Shown here: piece by piece, positions 52,312-61,056 of the stretch
How the letters are laid out: every line of letters starts with the position of its first letter
Position numbering within the stretch: position 1 is the first letter of the stretch
From: Clostridiales bacterium
Lineage (GTDB): Bacteria; Bacillota_A; Clostridia; Saccharofermentanales; Saccharofermentanaceae
Reading direction: 5' to 3'
Assembly: GCA_017537905.1 (NCBI GenBank)
Contig: JAFYJX010000028.1
Coordinates: 1-64,000 of the forward strand
DNA length: 64,000 nt
The notes under the pieces: model-generated
The model's input: only the letters and a program-made list of their open reading frames with translations
Database searches by the model: none
Told to the model about the DNA's origin: nothing
Translations under genes and position numbers: made by a program

Positions 52312-53379
52312 ATGAACAGAAAAATATTAGTTGCTTTATTGACTCTTACGATGCTTGTTTCGGGATGCAGTGTGTCTGCTCCTGCAAACATTGCAGCATC
52401 TGAAAATACTTCATCAGAGACGACATCAGAGACAACATCAGAAACGACAGAATCTGAAACTACGACTGAAACGACAAAGGCGGCAGAGCCTTTTGTCTTC
52501 AAGCGCCATGTCCATACAAATCTGTTATCACAGTATGTGACAGAAGATATGTGGCAGGACCTTTATAACTATATGGATGCGATTTATGCCGGAGAGGATA
52601 CTTTCAAGTGCAGTGACAAGAAGTCTTACGAATGGTGCACTCACGATGCTGTAATAGGAACCTTCCTGCCGCCGGTATGCACATTTGTGGAAGGAAACGG
52701 CTTTAAGGACGGCGTTGCCAAGTTCAAGTACAAGATGGATAAGGACAAGCTCCATGAGAGGATCGCAGCTTTCGAGAAAGAGATCGAGAAAATGCTTAAT
52801 GAGGCGATCCGTTCTGACTATTCCGATTTCGAAAAAGTAATGGGCTTATACTATTACATGTGTAGACACTTCGTATATGATTTCAGTCCGCTCGACGGCC
52901 AGGGGATCGATGACTTCAGCGATTATGCATGCCTCATGAAGAAGAACGGAATTTGCTGTGAGGTCGCGGGAGCCTATTCCTATCTGCTTATGCAGTGCGG
53001 TGTCGAAGCCACTTCCATGGGCGGCGACGGAAAAGGCGGTTTCCATTCATGGACATATGTCGTAATAGGCGGAAAGGGATACCATGTTGATGCCACCTGG
53101 GGCCTTCACGGAGAATACCCTGAAGGTGATCTTTTCCTTCAGTATTTCATGATGACTGAAGCCGAGCGCGCATCTGATTTCGAGAAGGAAATGAGGCCGG
53201 ATTATCTATGGATTTGGGTAGACAAATGCGATATGACGAAGTTCCCGGCGACCGATGACATGTTCGCTAAATTGCATGACGGCGGTTCATATTTCAAAGG
53301 AATGAATACTACGGAAAACACCATCACATATGTAAACTCCAGTGGCGAAACGGTAAAGTTCAGTTACGGTGATATGTAA
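52312..53379 (+). CDS. Transglutaminase-like lipoprotein
   Basis: This 355-residue protein has a lipobox (MLVSGC), a Ser/Thr/Glu-rich spacer of about 35 residues, and a transglutaminase-like domain. The triad is Cys in KNGICCEVAGAYS, His in GGFHSWTYV and Asp in YHVDATWG. Such surface domains act as peptidases or crosslinkers of cell-wall peptides. The substrate is unknown. GGACGG precedes the ATG. Confidence 0.88.
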   Translation: MNRKILVALLTLTMLVSGCSVSAPANIAASENTSSETTSETTSETTESETTTETTKAAEPFVFKRHVHTNLLSQYVTEDMWQDLYNYMDAIYAGEDTFKCSDKKSYEWCTHDAVIGTFLPPVCTFVEGNGFKDGVAKFKYKMDKDKLHERIAAFEKEIEKMLNEAIRSDYSDFEKVMGLYYYMCRHFVYDFSPLDGQGIDDFSDYACLMKKNGICCEVAGAYSYLLMQCGVEATSMGGDGKGGFHSWTYVVIGGKGYHVDATWGLHGEYPEGDLFLQYFMMTEAERASDFEKEMRPDYLWIWVDKCDMTKFPATDDMFAKLHDGGSYFKGMNTTENTITYVNSSGETVKFSYGDM

Positions 53380-53429
53380 CTTGACGGGCTGTATGCTAAT
53401 ATAGCTTTGAGAATAGGGAGGATACATTT

Positions 53430-53879
53430 ATGAAAATACTCAAAGCTGAAAGCTCAGACCTTCAGGAAATATTGGACCTTCAGTATCTCGCTTACCAGAG
53501 CGAGGCAGCCTTGTTTGGCAACAAGGACATTCCGCCTTTGAAAGAGACTATAGAAGAACTGACATCAGAGTTTAACAACGGAATCATCTTAAAGATGGTG
53601 GATAACGATACTATCGTCGGTTCTGTCAGGGCATATGAAAAGAAGGGTACTGCTTATATCGGCAAGCTCATGGTGCATCCTGATTACAGGCGCCAGGGCA
53701 ACGGCAGCATACTTCTCAGGGCAATCGAGAAGTTTTATCCCGAGTGCCGTTATGAACTTTTTACAAGCACCAGAAGTGTAGACAATATCAGGCTTTATGA
53801 GAATAACGGATACAAGATCTTCAAGGAACAGAAAGTCGATGAAGATCTGGTTTTCGTATACATGGAGAAAAATATCTGA
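53430..53879 (+). CDS. GNAT-family N-acetyltransferase, 149 aa
   Basis: The acetyl-CoA loop HPDYRRQGNGSILLRAIEKF and the C-terminal NIRLYENNGYKIFKEQKV are typical. The ribosome site GGGAGGA precedes the ATG. It converges with a minus-strand gene nine bases away. The substrate is unknown. Confidence 0.9.
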   Translation: MKILKAESSDLQEILDLQYLAYQSEAALFGNKDIPPLKETIEELTSEFNNGIILKMVDNDTIVGSVRAYEKKGTAYIGKLMVHPDYRRQGNGSILLRAIEKFYPECRYELFTSTRSVDNIRLYENNGYKIFKEQKVDEDLVFVYMEKNI

Positions 53880-53888
53880 GAGATCCTG

Positions 53889-54635
53889 TCAGGAAGCCAG
53901 GATCATGTATCTGGTCATCTTGAACGACTGCTTAAGATAGGCGATGTTATCGCCGTGGAATTTCTTGTAATTGTAGCCGCCTGCTTTCAGGAGTTTTCCG
54001 TACATCATGTAAACTGCTATCGTGGTGCATTCCAAGACAAAGCGTCTGAAGAATCTGATGGATCGCTTATTGCCGAAATGCGAGAGCGTATAGGTCTGGA
54101 AAACTATGTGCGGAAGCTCGTCGTGAAGCATCTGGTTGCAGATCGCTCTAAGAGCTTTTGAGCCGATCTGGTCGGCTACGTTGCCCAGTGCGGAATAGTA
54201 GGAGAGAGCGATAGTCTCGGCCGTGACGAGGACAGATATCTCAGTAAACACCTTACCGTTGTGGCGCAGATCCCTGAATATCTTATCGAGCTTATTTTTC
54301 TTCGCCTTGGGTTCGTTGTGGTGCTTCAGATACCATGCAAGATAAGCCGAGTGGAAGTTCTCTTCCTTGATAAACAGATTCATTGTCTCGGCGTAGTAAG
54401 GCTCGTTGTGTTCCTTTCCGAACTTTTTGGCGAGCTCGGCAAGATATACACCATCGCTGTGTTCGCCCATCTGGAAAGCCTTGATCGATTTGAAGATCAG
54501 CTTTTTCTCTTCATCGGTCAGTTCAGGCTCATCAGAAAAATCTACCTCGAGCCTTGCTTTGTCATTCTCCTTAAAATGATTAAGCCAGTCTGCGTAGTTG
54601 TAATCGACCCATTCCTGATTTGTCAGATTATGCAT
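53889..54635 (-). CDS. Ferritin-like diiron protein
   Basis: This 248-residue helical protein has four candidate metal-ligand helices: QMGEHSDG, KEENFHSAYL (ExxH), TAETIALSYY and HDELPHIVF (ExxH). This E, ExxH, E, ExxH pattern is that of diiron oxygenase or ferritin-like proteins. The reaction is unknown; in anaerobes such proteins often have roles in oxygen or peroxide handling. AAGGAGGT precedes the ATG. Confidence 0.78.
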   Translation of the reverse strand: MHNLTNQEWVDYNYADWLNHFKENDKARLEVDFSDEPELTDEEKKLIFKSIKAFQMGEHSDGVYLAELAKKFGKEHNEPYYAETMNLFIKEENFHSAYLAWYLKHHNEPKAKKNKLDKIFRDLRHNGKVFTEISVLVTAETIALSYYSALGNVADQIGSKALRAICNQMLHDELPHIVFQTYTLSHFGNKRSIRFFRRFVLECTTIAVYMMYGKLLKAGGYNYKKFHGDNIAYLKQSFKMTRYMILAS

Positions 54636-54657
54636 GGTGACCTCCTTGGCTTATCCG

Positions 54658-54873
54658 TCAGGTCTGCCTTTCACTTAAAATATACCTGATTCCTTCTTCA
54701 AAGTCTTCCGCTTTGTTAGTCAGAAGTATGGCTTTTAATCTGTCCATGACCGTACTGTACCTTAATTCTTCAGGAACGATCTCATCGTATTTCTTAAGTC
54801 TTTCACAATTCTTATCGTATTGCTCCAGCAAGTCTCTGAGATTTTTTTTTGAGAGATTCTCTGAGTTTTTCAT
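54658..54873 (-). pseudogene. Downstream frame of the gene at 54812-55264
   Basis: This frame holds the probable C-terminal part (from about 54847) of the upstream gene, shifted by -1 at the A9 tract. Its own ATG at 54873 has no visible ribosome site, and its first residues lie in the overlap. It ends DFEEGIRYILSERQT. It could instead be a small separate gene. Confidence 0.5.
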
Positions 54874-55264
54874 TTGCCATTATTGCATTGCCGGCGGATC
54901 TGTTGTTCTCATCTCTCTTTTTCCTGGCGATAAATCCTCCGATCAGGTGTATCAGCGCGAAAACTCCGGCGAGGAAGAGCATTCCTTTGATATGAGAATT
55001 GGCATATTCAGTGTTGCCGGACTTATAGAGAAATTCGCTGATGCCGCAAAATATAAAAGTCGGGATGGAGAGGGCGAAAGTGACAATGAATGAAGCTGCA
55101 AGAAATTTTGTGAAGAATTCGAAAGCAGTATAGTGCTTGATGTTTTCATTTATTGGACGCGCGATCCTCTTGTCGAGATCTTCGATCTTAGCCTGGAGCT
55201 TTTCCTGCTCATGGTATCCTTTGCTGATCTCATAAGCCAGCGCGATGCTTTCTTCTCTGTTCAT
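54812..55264 (-). CDS. Small membrane protein, frame interrupted at an A9 run
   Basis: The 150-residue frame has an N-terminal helical region, two membrane segments (about 50-80 and 92-112) and a charged C-terminus. After the codons for SLKKK it runs into an A9 tract (minus strand, 54850-54842) and stops soon after. The -1 frame after the tract continues for 62 residues with similar charged helical character (NLRDLLEQYDKNCERLKKYD). The full product may therefore be about 210 residues, made by slippage, phase variation or an undetected sequencing error. Confidence 0.65.
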   Translation of the reverse strand: MNREESIALAYEISKGYHEQEKLQAKIEDLDKRIARPINENIKHYTAFEFFTKFLAASFIVTFALSIPTFIFCGISEFLYKSGNTEYANSHIKGMLFLAGVFALIHLIGGFIARKKRDENNRSAGNAIMANEKLRESLKKKSQRLAGAIR

Positions 55265-55314
55265 GTCACTTCCCCCTTTCTGCTTTTTTCGGTTGTTCCC
55301 GTCTTGACGTTCGC

Positions 55315-56121
55315 TTAAATGAAGCTCTCGATGTAATAGCCTCCGGCATTGTCGGAATTGATGTCGATATTGAAAAGATATGAGCCGAGCATCATGTCGT
55401 GTGTGTAACTGCCTTCAACAGGATGATCGTTGCCGTCGCGGTCAGTTACCGTGAACGTGACATCCATGGCGAAGGGCTTGTCGAGGGGCGTATCTCCGAG
55501 CTGGTCCTTTGTGATCGTCATGTAGACAAAATCATTTTTCCTTATGAGTCTGCCGCTTTCAGATGCTGCTTCAGAACAGAAAGTTGTCTCGCCGTTTATC
55601 GTCACATAACAGTTAACGCGCTGGATGTTTCTGCACTTAACTTTCAATGCGATCGAAGCAGGTGTGTCGTTTTCTATAGCGTGGTGAAGACCAGAAGAAC
55701 CCCAGCAGTCAAAACCGTTCGATTCGACATAAGACGGCGTTTGGATATCCATGTCCTTCGTGTCATTAGCACGGTAGTAACGCCAGCTTCCTCTGATGCT
55801 GTTGATGCTAACCTCCATAAGATAATTGCACTCGGGATCTTCAACGAGCGTGTAGAGACGGTAATCTTCGCGGTGATCCAGATATCCGATACATTCCTTT
55901 ACATGGTCATCCGGAACAGCCGTGGTCGAAGTGCCAAAGTGCGTATAGACTCTTCCGTTATATTCAATGGCCATCGCGTTAGAATCCGCGGCATAGACCG
56001 ACGTGTACATAACAGGATTTTCCGGGAGCCTGTATTTGCCTTTGTCCCTGTCGGGCTTGCCGCATCCGGATAAGAGGAGCGCTATGCCCAATATTGCTGC
56101 TGTTACCTTAATCTTTCTCAT
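55315..56121 (-). CDS. Hypothetical lipoprotein, 268 aa
   Basis: The lipobox is LLLSGC after a short positively charged signal. The rest is predicted soluble and mostly beta-strand, with several Cys and a C-terminal beta-sandwich-like part (AMDVTFTVTDRDGNDHPVEG). I do not recognise the family. AAGGAG lies 9-10 bases before the ATG. An inverted repeat (AACCC TGTTT GGGTT) lies in its leader. Confidence 0.75.
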   Translation of the reverse strand: MRKIKVTAAILGIALLLSGCGKPDRDKGKYRLPENPVMYTSVYAADSNAMAIEYNGRVYTHFGTSTTAVPDDHVKECIGYLDHREDYRLYTLVEDPECNYLMEVSINSIRGSWRYYRANDTKDMDIQTPSYVESNGFDCWGSSGLHHAIENDTPASIALKVKCRNIQRVNCYVTINGETTFCSEAASESGRLIRKNDFVYMTITKDQLGDTPLDKPFAMDVTFTVTDRDGNDHPVEGSYTHDMMLGSYLFNIDINSDNAGGYYIESFI

Positions 56122-56332
56122 TTCTATTATCTCCTTGTAACCCTGTTTGGGTTGAGGTTATGATACACCCCTGGAATGAGAAATTCAACAAAAATTTATC
56201 GAATTACAATAAATATTTCTCGAATGCCTTATGTTTGCCGAAAAATGATCCTCGAGAACTAAATGGATTTTTAGGCGCGTTCTCAGACAAAAATGCCCTA
56301 TATATCACAATCCGCGCGCAGGCGTTAAGTAT

Positions 56333-56338
56333 ATAATT
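56333..56338 (+). promoter_or_regulatory. -10 element of the aldo/keto reductase gene
   Basis: TATAAT lies 22 bases before the start with AAGGGAG between. The region 56165-56330 between the divergent genes shows nothing else recognisable. Confidence 0.5.
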
Positions 56339-56360
56339 CAGGAAAAGGGAGACGATTACC

Positions 56361-57533
56361 ATGAAACAGCGAAACGGCATCTCGATCTTAGGCTACGGCT
56401 GCATGAGATTTACCAGAAACGGCAATACACTCGATTTTGACAAAGCCGAGCGCGAATTCATGCGCGCTTACGAACTCGGAGTCAATTATTTCGACACGGC
56501 ATATATATATCCCGGCAACGAGGATCTGGTCGGCCGCATCATCGAAAAGAACGGCATCAGGGACAAGATCAATCTCGCGACCAAGCTCCCGCAGTATCTC
56601 ATTAAGAACCGCGCCGCGCTGGACAAGTATTTCGACGAGGAATTAAAGCGCCTCCGCACTGACTATGTCGACTATTACCTGATGCATCACATGACGGATC
56701 TCGCCCAGTGGGAAAAGCTTAAAGAATTGGGCATCATCGAGTGGATCGAAGAGAAAAAGAAGAGCGGCCAGATAAGGCACATCGGTTTTTCTTTCCACGG
56801 CGACACAAAGACTTATCTCAGCATTCTGAATGCTTACGATTGGGAGCTGAGCCTGGTTCAGTACAACTATCTTGATGAGCACACACAGGCCGGCCGCGCA
56901 GGCATTGAAGCCGCTGCCAAGAAAGGCGTCAAGGTATGCATCATGGAGCCTTTGCGCGGTGGAAAGCTGGTAGACCTACTGCCGGAAAAGGCCAAGCGCG
57001 AGATTGCTAATGAGCCTCACGGCAGATCCCCCGCAGAGTGGGCATTCCGCTGGCTTTGGAACCAGCCGGAGATCACGTGCGTACTGTCCGGCATGAACTC
57101 TATCGAAATGATCGAAGAGAACTGCCGCATCGCCTCAGAGGTCGAAGCCGGCGAGTTCGGCCCTGAAGAAAAAGAATTTATTGCCAAGATCAGAAATTAC
57201 ATCATCGAGAGCACCAAAGTAAACTGCACAGGCTGCAGATACTGCATGCCGTGCCCCAAAGGCGTAGACATCCCGGCGATATTCTCCTGCTACAACCACA
57301 TGTATTCGGAGACTAAGAACTCCGGCCGTCTGGAATACTTCCAGACCGTGGCACTTCGAATGACTCCCGCCGACGCCTCCTTGTGCGTTAAGTGTGGCAA
57401 GTGCGAGCAGCACTGCCCCCAGAGCATCCCGATCAGGGAAAAGCTCGTTGAAGCCGACAAGCACTTAAGACCCTGGTGGCAGAAGGTGTATCTTAAGCTC
57501 GCCAAGCGAGTGATGGTGGGGAAGAAGAAGTAA
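56361..57533 (+). CDS. Aldo/keto reductase with C-terminal 4Fe-4S cluster domain
   Basis: This 390-residue protein has an aldo/keto reductase barrel with the catalytic Tyr in NYFDTAYIYPGNED, Lys in LATKLP and His in YYLMHHM. The C-terminal 100 residues hold CTGCRYCMPCPKGV and CVKCGKCEQHCPQ, two 4Fe-4S motifs. This fused class is common in anaerobes and is thought to reduce carbonyls with electrons from ferredoxin or NADPH. The substrate is unknown. The following 600 bases hold only repeats and a leader. Confidence 0.93.
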   Translation: MKQRNGISILGYGCMRFTRNGNTLDFDKAEREFMRAYELGVNYFDTAYIYPGNEDLVGRIIEKNGIRDKINLATKLPQYLIKNRAALDKYFDEELKRLRTDYVDYYLMHHMTDLAQWEKLKELGIIEWIEEKKKSGQIRHIGFSFHGDTKTYLSILNAYDWELSLVQYNYLDEHTQAGRAGIEAAAKKGVKVCIMEPLRGGKLVDLLPEKAKREIANEPHGRSPAEWAFRWLWNQPEITCVLSGMNSIEMIEENCRIASEVEAGEFGPEEKEFIAKIRNYIIESTKVNCTGCRYCMPCPKGVDIPAIFSCYNHMYSETKNSGRLEYFQTVALRMTPADASLCVKCGKCEQHCPQSIPIREKLVEADKHLRPWWQKVYLKLAKRVMVGKKK

Positions 57534-57565
57534 ATCCTCAGGTTTGATTTCATAATCCAGGCAGA

Positions 57566-57737
57566 ACCCCAGGCGCCGCCTGAAGTTTTGCCTGAAGTTT
57601 GGGCATTTTTCGGGCGTTTTTCAGGCGGAACCCCAGGCGCCGCCTGAAGTTTTGCCTGAAGTTTGGGTGTTTTTCGGGCGATTTTCAGGCGGAATCCCAG
57701 GCGCCGCCTGAAGTTTTGCCTGGAGTTTTGAATCAGG
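57566..57737. repeat. Tandem array A, 64-bp unit, three copies
   Basis: The core AGGCGCCGCCTGAAG occurs at 57571, 57635 and 57699, exactly 64 bp apart. Each unit holds CCTGAAGTTT twice 12 bp apart and TTTTTCGGG/TTTTTCAGG 11 bp apart in the opposite sense. CAGGCG C CGCCTG is a perfect palindrome. Copies are nearly identical. They may also act as terminators for the reductase gene. Confidence 0.9.
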
Positions 57738-57740
57738 GAG

Positions 57741-57918
57741 CATTTGAACGGCAAAACGAACGGCGCCGCCGTCCAAAACGCCGTCAAAACCACCCAAAAA
57801 GTGCCAAATAAACGGCAAAACGAACGGCGCCGCCGTCCAAAACGCCGTCGAAACTGCCCAAAAAGTGCCAAATGAACGGCAAAACGAACGGCGCCGCCGT
57901 CCAAAACGCCGTCGAAAC
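57741..57918. repeat. Tandem array B, 64-bp unit, three copies
   Basis: The core CGGCGCCGCCGT occurs at 57761, 57825 and 57889, again exactly 64 bp apart. The reverse complement of a B unit aligns without gaps to an A unit, with about 36 of 64 positions identical; the differences fall in blocks. No gene was found in 57534-58144. Confidence 0.9.
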
Positions 57919-58144
57919 TGCCCGTAGCCCTCTCCCGCACACGAAACAACCCATAATTCTTATGAAACCTGACATCTTTCCGGGCATTGGGCTAACCCTG
58001 ATTGCTTTTATACGGGCGAGATGATACCTTATCGTTAACAGTTCTGAATGCGGAAGGTTCGTCCTGACGCGGAAGGCTTTAAGTAAATCTACATACTTAT
58101 TTGCTTCAGAACCTTGTTTGCCCGAGTGGGTGAAAGGAGGTCAA

Positions 58145-58402
58145 ATGGAGACGAGAGTTGCTATTATCGGCATTATTGTCGAGAATCCCGATTCAGTTGC
58201 ACAGATTAATGACATACTCCACGAAGTCAGGGATTATGTCGTCGGAAGGATGGGTATTCCTTACAAAGAGAGGAATATTTCCATTATCAGTGTCGTCGTG
58301 GACGCACCCGAGAATCTGATAAGTTCGGTATCCGGCAAGCTCGGCATGCTCGACGGCGTATCGGCGAAGATAACGTATTCGAGACTTGCCAAGAATGACT
58401 GA
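58145..58402 (+). CDS. TM1266-family hydrogenase-associated regulator
   Basis: This 85-residue ferredoxin-like (ACT/NikR-like) protein begins METRVAIIGIIVENPDS and matches the TM1266 family, encoded next to [FeFe]-hydrogenase maturation genes. The start is ATG 58145 after AAAGGAGGT; a TTG at 58118 is rejected. It overlaps hydE by eight bases. The exact regulatory role is not established. Confidence 0.88.
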   Translation: METRVAIIGIIVENPDSVAQINDILHEVRDYVVGRMGIPYKERNISIISVVVDAPENLISSVSGKLGMLDGVSAKITYSRLAKND

Positions 58403-59459
58403 CATCCAAAACATAATCCAAAAACTTTGTGACACAGGCACTTTAACGCGCGAAGAGATCATCACGCTTCTCGAAAACCGTGACTCTGAGATACAGGCTG
58501 AACTTGCGAAAAAGGCATCCGAAGCTTCCAAAAAGCACTACGGAAACAAGGTCTTCGTAAGAGGTCTTATCGAGTTCACCAACTACTGCAGGAACGACTG
58601 TTATTACTGCGGTATCAGGTGCGGTAATAAGAATGCCGAGCGTTACAGATTATCCAAAGACGAGATAGTCGAATGCGCATCCTACGGTTACGGCCTGGGA
58701 TTCAGGACGATAGTTCTGCAGGGCGGAGAGGACATGTTCTACACTGACGATATGATGGTGGACATCATAAAGTCGATAAAGGAAGTTCATCCTGACGTAG
58801 CAGTGACGCTTTCGATAGGCGAGAAGAGTTATGAATCTTATAAAGCTTTTTTCGATGCGGGCGCTGACAGATATCTGTTAAGGCACGAGACGGCTGATGT
58901 AAATCACTACGCTAAGCTCCATCCAAAGAACCTTTCTGCGGAGAACAGACAGCAGTGTCTTTATAACCTGAAGAAGATCGGTTTTCAGACCGGTGCGGGA
59001 TTCATGGTGGGTTCGCCTTATCAGACGACAGAGAACATTGCAGATGACCTGCTGTTCCTTAAAAAGCTCGATCCCGAGATGATAGGCATTGGTCCGTTCA
59101 TACCGCACAAGGACACGGTTTTCGCTGACGCGAAGGCAGGAGATCTGAACCTCACTTTGTTCCTGTTAAGCGTCATAAGGCTGATGCTTCCGACGGTGCT
59201 GCTTCCTGCGACTACTGCGTTAGGAACTGTTAATCCGAGAGGAAGAGAGCTTGGGATCCTGGCGGGCGCGAATGTAGTTATGCCGAACTTATCGCCCGTA
59301 GGTGTCAGAAAGAAATATGCTCTGTACGACAACAAGATATGCACCGGCGAAGAAGCCGCGGAATGCATGAATTGCCTGAAGAACAGGATAAGCAGTATAG
59401 GTTACGAGATCGTCACTGACAGAGGTGACAACATAAAGTATAAAAACGAAAGAAGGTAA
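58395..59459 (+). CDS. hydE: [FeFe]-hydrogenase maturase HydE (radical SAM)
   Basis: HydE helps build the 2Fe subcluster of the H-cluster. The radical SAM motif is NYCRNDCYYC (Cys65, Cys69, Cys72), followed by GIRCGNKNAERYRL. The block RHETADVNHYAKLHP and TTALGTVNPRGRE near the C-terminus are family features. Length is normal (354 aa). ATG 58395 overlaps the regulator gene; a TTG at 58386 is also open. Confidence 0.95.
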   Translation: MTDIQNIIQKLCDTGTLTREEIITLLENRDSEIQAELAKKASEASKKHYGNKVFVRGLIEFTNYCRNDCYYCGIRCGNKNAERYRLSKDEIVECASYGYGLGFRTIVLQGGEDMFYTDDMMVDIIKSIKEVHPDVAVTLSIGEKSYESYKAFFDAGADRYLLRHETADVNHYAKLHPKNLSAENRQQCLYNLKKIGFQTGAGFMVGSPYQTTENIADDLLFLKKLDPEMIGIGPFIPHKDTVFADAKAGDLNLTLFLLSVIRLMLPTVLLPATTALGTVNPRGRELGILAGANVVMPNLSPVGVRKKYALYDNKICTGEEAAECMNCLKNRISSIGYEIVTDRGDNIKYKNERR

Positions 59460-59464
59460 ATTAA

Positions 59465-60880
59465 ATGTACGATCCTAAATCAATGAAAGCAGAAGAATTT
59501 ATCGACGACAGCGAGATCTTGGAATCTCTGAAGTATGCTGACGAGAACAAGAGCAATGTAGAAGTAATCGATCAGATCCTCGAAAAAGCACGCGAGAGAA
59601 AGGGCCTTTCACATAGAGACGCTTCAGTCCTTCTCGCATGCGATATCCCTGAAAAGAATGAAGAGATCTATGCGTTAGCAGAGCAGATCAAGAAGGATTT
59701 CTACGGAAACAGAATCGTTCTTTTCGCGCCCCTGTACTTATCAAACTACTGCATCAACGGATGCATCTACTGCCCTTATCACGGAAAGAATAAGACCATT
59801 CCGAGAGTAAAGCTTACGCAGGAGCAGATCAGGGATGAGGTAATCGCTCTGCAGGACATGGGCCACAAGAGACTTGCGATCGAAGCAGGTGAAGATCCTG
59901 TTAATAACCCTATCGAATATATCCTGGAGAGCATCAAGACGATCTACTCCATCAAGCACAAGAACGGCGCGATCAGACGTGTAAACGTTAACATCGCTGC
60001 TACTACAGTTGAGAACTACAGAAAGCTCCACGAGGCAGGAATCGGCACATATATCCTCTTCCAGGAGACATACCACAAAGAGTCATATGAGATCCTGCAC
60101 CCCACAGGACCTAAGCACGATTACGCTTACCACACAGAGGCTATGGACAGAGCGATGGAAGGCGGTATCGACGACGTTGGTCTTGGCGTTCTTTTCGGAC
60201 TTGATAAGTACCGCTATGAGTTCGCGGGAATCTTAATGCACGCTGAGCACCTTGAGGCTGTTCACGGCGTTGGTCCTCACACAATCTCTGTTCCGAGACT
60301 CTGCCCTGCAGATGATATCGACGTTAATGATTTCAGTAATGCTATCGATGACGATACTTTCGCAAAGATCGTTGCATGCATCAGAATTGCCGTTCCTTAC
60401 ACAGGCATGATCGTTTCCACACGTGAATCACAGAAGTCCAGAGAGCGCGTTCTGCACCTCGGTATCTCACAGATCTCCGGCGGTTCCAGAACATCTGTCG
60501 GCGGTTACACACACGAAGAGAGAGTCGACGAGACAGCACAGTTCGACGTATCCGACACGCGTACGCTCGACCAGGTAATGAAGTGGCTCATCGACATGGA
60601 TTATGTTCCTTCTTTCTGCACGGCATGCTATCGTGAAGGCAGAACGGGCGACAGGTTCATGGCCCTCTGCAAAGCTAAGCAAATCCAGAACTGCTGCCTG
60701 CCTAACGCACTCATGACATTGAAGGAATATCTTATGGACTATGCTTCTCCCGAGACACGCGAAGTCGGCGAAAAGCTTATCGAGAAGAATATTCCTGACG
60801 TAACAAACGAGAAGGCAAGAGCGGTGCTCAGAGACAGGCTCATTGCTATTGAGAATGGCGAGCGCGACTTCAGATTCTGA
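59465..60880 (+). CDS. hydG: [FeFe]-hydrogenase maturase HydG (tyrosine lyase, radical SAM)
   Basis: HydG cleaves tyrosine to supply the CO and cyanide ligands of the H-cluster. The radical SAM motif is NYCINGCIYC (Cys96, Cys100, Cys103). The C-terminal region has CTACYREGRTG and QIQNCCLPNA, consistent with the auxiliary Fe-S cluster. FQETYHKESYEILHP and HTISVPRL are typical blocks. It starts five bases after hydE. Length (471 aa) is normal. Confidence 0.96.
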   Translation: MYDPKSMKAEEFIDDSEILESLKYADENKSNVEVIDQILEKARERKGLSHRDASVLLACDIPEKNEEIYALAEQIKKDFYGNRIVLFAPLYLSNYCINGCIYCPYHGKNKTIPRVKLTQEQIRDEVIALQDMGHKRLAIEAGEDPVNNPIEYILESIKTIYSIKHKNGAIRRVNVNIAATTVENYRKLHEAGIGTYILFQETYHKESYEILHPTGPKHDYAYHTEAMDRAMEGGIDDVGLGVLFGLDKYRYEFAGILMHAEHLEAVHGVGPHTISVPRLCPADDIDVNDFSNAIDDDTFAKIVACIRIAVPYTGMIVSTRESQKSRERVLHLGISQISGGSRTSVGGYTHEERVDETAQFDVSDTRTLDQVMKWLIDMDYVPSFCTACYREGRTGDRFMALCKAKQIQNCCLPNALMTLKEYLMDYASPETREVGEKLIEKNIPDVTNEKARAVLRDRLIAIENGERDFRF

Positions 60881-60911
60881 TATTTTGACAGAAACTGAAT
60901 TGGTCTAGTGT

Positions 60912-61025
60912 AAATTTGAGGCTAAACTTGAGGGTGTAGCCTCACAAACTGCCTCAAATTTATACGAGATGAAGGGATTTGAGGCTAAATTTGAGGCTAT
61001 GACCTCACAAACAGCCTCAAATTTT
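60912..61025. repeat. Tandem repeat island between hydG and hydF, 63-bp unit
   Basis: Two imperfect units start at 60916 and 60979 (63 bp). Each has two direct TTGAGGC-type cores 12 bp apart, then two inverted CCTCA-type cores 12 bp apart. AAATTTGAGGC (60912-60922) pairs with GCCTCAAATTT (60951-60961) over 11 bp. The island lies inside an operon and could reduce or separate hydF transcription. Confidence 0.85.
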
Positions 61026-61056
61026 CATAGATGAGATGGATTTTAAGAGGTACACC

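Noticed and set aside
57566..57918. CRISPR array, because the 64-bp period is close to a repeat-plus-spacer length
   Set aside because: The whole unit is conserved between copies, no unique spacers are present, the units are palindromic throughout, and no cas genes occur in the window.
57290..57987. Minus-strand open frames through arrays A and B
   Set aside because: They encode repeats of the 64-bp units (a length not divisible by three, so the frame changes per copy) and have no start context.
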